DNA from: Dehalococcoidia bacterium
GTDB taxonomy: Bacteria > Chloroflexota > Dehalococcoidia > SHYD01 > SHYC01
DNA length: 5,252 nt
Reading direction: 5' to 3'
Assembly (NCBI GenBank): GCA_016844365.1
Contig: JAENIT010000062.1
Location: forward strand, 1 to 5,252
Positions 4,472-5,252 of this stretch are shown here, one piece after another; the first letter of the stretch is position 1, and every line of letters starts with the position of its first letter. Below the pieces are notes generated by a model that was not told the DNA's origin, searched no databases, and saw only the letters and a list, made by a program, of their open reading frames with translations. The translations under genes and the position numbers were made by a program.

Positions 4472-5173
4472 GTGCTACGGACTATAAAAGAAATTAAACG
4501 GGATATAGCGGTTGTATTTGAGCGTGACCCGGCGGCGGCCAACGTTTTCGAGGTCATCCTAGTCTATCCTGGCTTCCACGCCCGCCAGATTCACCGAATA
4601 GCCCACACCCTCTGGAACCTACGCATCCCAGTGCTCCCCAGAGTTGTCTCCCACATCAGCCGCTTCCTCACAGGGATAGAGATCCACCCCGGCGCAAAGA
4701 TCGGAAGTGGCTTCTTCATCGACCACGGGATGGGCGTGGTCATCGGAGAGACCTCGGAGATCGGCGACAACGTCTCCATATACCAGGGGGTCACTCTTGG
4801 AGGCACCAGCACTAAGAAGATCAAACGCCACCCCACCCTGGGTAACGATGTGGTAGTTGGAGCCGGAGCCAAACTAATTGGAGCCATCACCATTGGCGAC
4901 GGGGCTAAGATCGGCGCTGGCTCAGTTGTCGTTACGTCAGTGCCGGACAACGCAACAGTTGTAGGAGTGCCAGGCAAGATCGTCTCCATACGCTACCCCG
5001 ACACCGATACTACTACAAGCTTACCCGATCCGGACTGGGAGTTCATGCAAGCCCTGGAGCAGAGGATCGTTGAGCTAGAAACCAGGATCACTTACCTGGA
5101 GACCAGATTAAAGGAGCGCGAGGCCCAGGCCTTGGGCGTGGGTCGAGTAATAACTCCCCCAGAGGATAGGTAA
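4472..5173 (+). CDS. cysE: serine O-acetyltransferase
   Basis: CysE transfers acetyl from acetyl-CoA to L-serine, giving O-acetylserine, the committed step of cysteine synthesis. The 233-aa protein belongs to the short form with a reduced N-terminal helical domain (about 1-65), like Bacillus CysE. A left-handed beta-helix of hexapeptide repeats covers about 70-170 ([41 protein letters not shown]). H85 in IDHG matches the catalytic histidine of E. coli CysE (H158). Its partner aspartate is replaced by E70 (IEIHP), a substitution I also recall from Bacillus. GVTLGGT and KRHP (106-112 and 118-121) mark the acetyl-CoA and serine region. After residue 188 there is an unusual charged, heptad-like tail ([20 protein letters not shown], residues 190-209, then ETRLKER), probably a coiled coil. 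The GTG start follows AGGAG (4462-4466) by five bases. The stop overlaps cysS. Confidence 0.96.
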   Translation: MLRTIKEIKRDIAVVFERDPAAANVFEVILVYPGFHARQIHRIAHTLWNLRIPVLPRVVSHISRFLTGIEIHPGAKIGSGFFIDHGMGVVIGETSEIGDNVSIYQGVTLGGTSTKKIKRHPTLGNDVVVGAGAKLIGAITIGDGAKIGAGSVVVTSVPDNATVVGVPGKIVSIRYPDTDTTTSLPDPDWEFMQALEQRIVELETRITYLETRLKEREAQALGVGRVITPPEDR

Positions 5174-5252
5174 TGAAGGTTCTCAACACACTGAGCGGAC
5201 GGAAAGAGGAGTTCCAGCCTAATGGCAACGAGGTGAAGATGTACGTCTGCGG
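5173..5252 (+). CDS. cysS: cysteinyl-tRNA synthetase, N-terminal fragment
   Basis: The first 26 codons are visible before the window ends. The start ([14 protein letters not shown]) followed by VKMYVCG matches the opening of class I cysteinyl-tRNA synthetases. C26 is the expected first zinc ligand, used for cysteine recognition, and the HIGH motif would lie just beyond the edge. The enzyme charges tRNA-Cys in the cytosol. The ATG shares its A with the cysE stop (TAATG), and AGAGGA (5161-5166) precedes it by six bases, so the two genes are translationally coupled. This pairs the first committed step of cysteine synthesis with the enzyme that uses cysteine. Confidence 0.93.
   Translation, partial: MKVLNTLSGRKEEFQPNGNEVKMYVC

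Noticed and set aside
4591..4989. 132-codon minus-strand ORF inside cysE
   Set aside because: It is a low-complexity Pro/Thr/Ser-rich translation, the expected shadow of the repetitive hexapeptide-coding sequence; no ribosome site.
1..5252. Mobile element, CRISPR array, tRNA or defence system
   Set aside because: I saw no transposase, terminal repeats, spaced direct repeats or tRNA-like fold. All intact genes belong to metabolic, translation or RNA-related families.

Overview
This window looks like an ordinary bacterial chromosome segment with two divergent gene blocks. There is no sign of a mobile element, CRISPR array, tRNA or rRNA. The plus-strand order YacL-like PIN-TRAM protein, ispD, ispF, cysE, cysS resembles the order I recall from Bacillus (yacL-ispD-ispF-gltX-cysE-cysS), but with gltX absent. 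A PIN-TRAM/ispD/ispF/cysS neighbourhood is also one I associate with Dehalococcoidia (Chloroflexota). The frequent TTG/GTG starts, moderate GC and the lipid-transfer-type thiolase plus DUF35 pair fit an uncultured Chloroflexota. This placement is inference from gene order and not settled by the sequence.

Layout: (1) 1-77, the last 24 codons of an unidentified plus-strand gene. (2) 174-1731 on the minus strand, a two-gene acyl-CoA operon: a thiolase-superfamily protein lacking both classical catalytic cysteines, followed after 1 nt by its presumed DUF35 OB-fold partner, whose Shine-Dalgarno lies inside the last thiolase codons. (3) 1732-2050, a 319-bp divergent control region. It holds two back-to-back sigma70-type promoters with 17-bp spacers, three copies of TTTACAC and several dyads. 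(4) 2051-4300 on the plus strand, a membrane-anchored PIN-TRAM protein followed by ispD and ispF of the MEP isoprenoid pathway, the latter two overlapping by 23 nt. (5) 4301-4471, a 171-bp intergenic leader with a strong GC-rich hairpin. (6) 4472-5252, cysE (serine acetyltransferase) overlapping the start of cysS (cysteinyl-tRNA synthetase).

Together the plus-strand genes supply isoprenoid precursors (IspD makes CDP-methylerythritol and IspF makes the cyclodiphosphate) and connect cysteine synthesis to cysteine charging of tRNA. The minus-strand pair probably acts on a CoA thioester, possibly carbon-carbon cleavage of a branched or steroid-like acyl-CoA rather than classical thiolysis. I do not see a clearly new system. 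The items most worth checking are the divergent regulatory region, the cysteine-less thiolase and the ispF-cysE leader.
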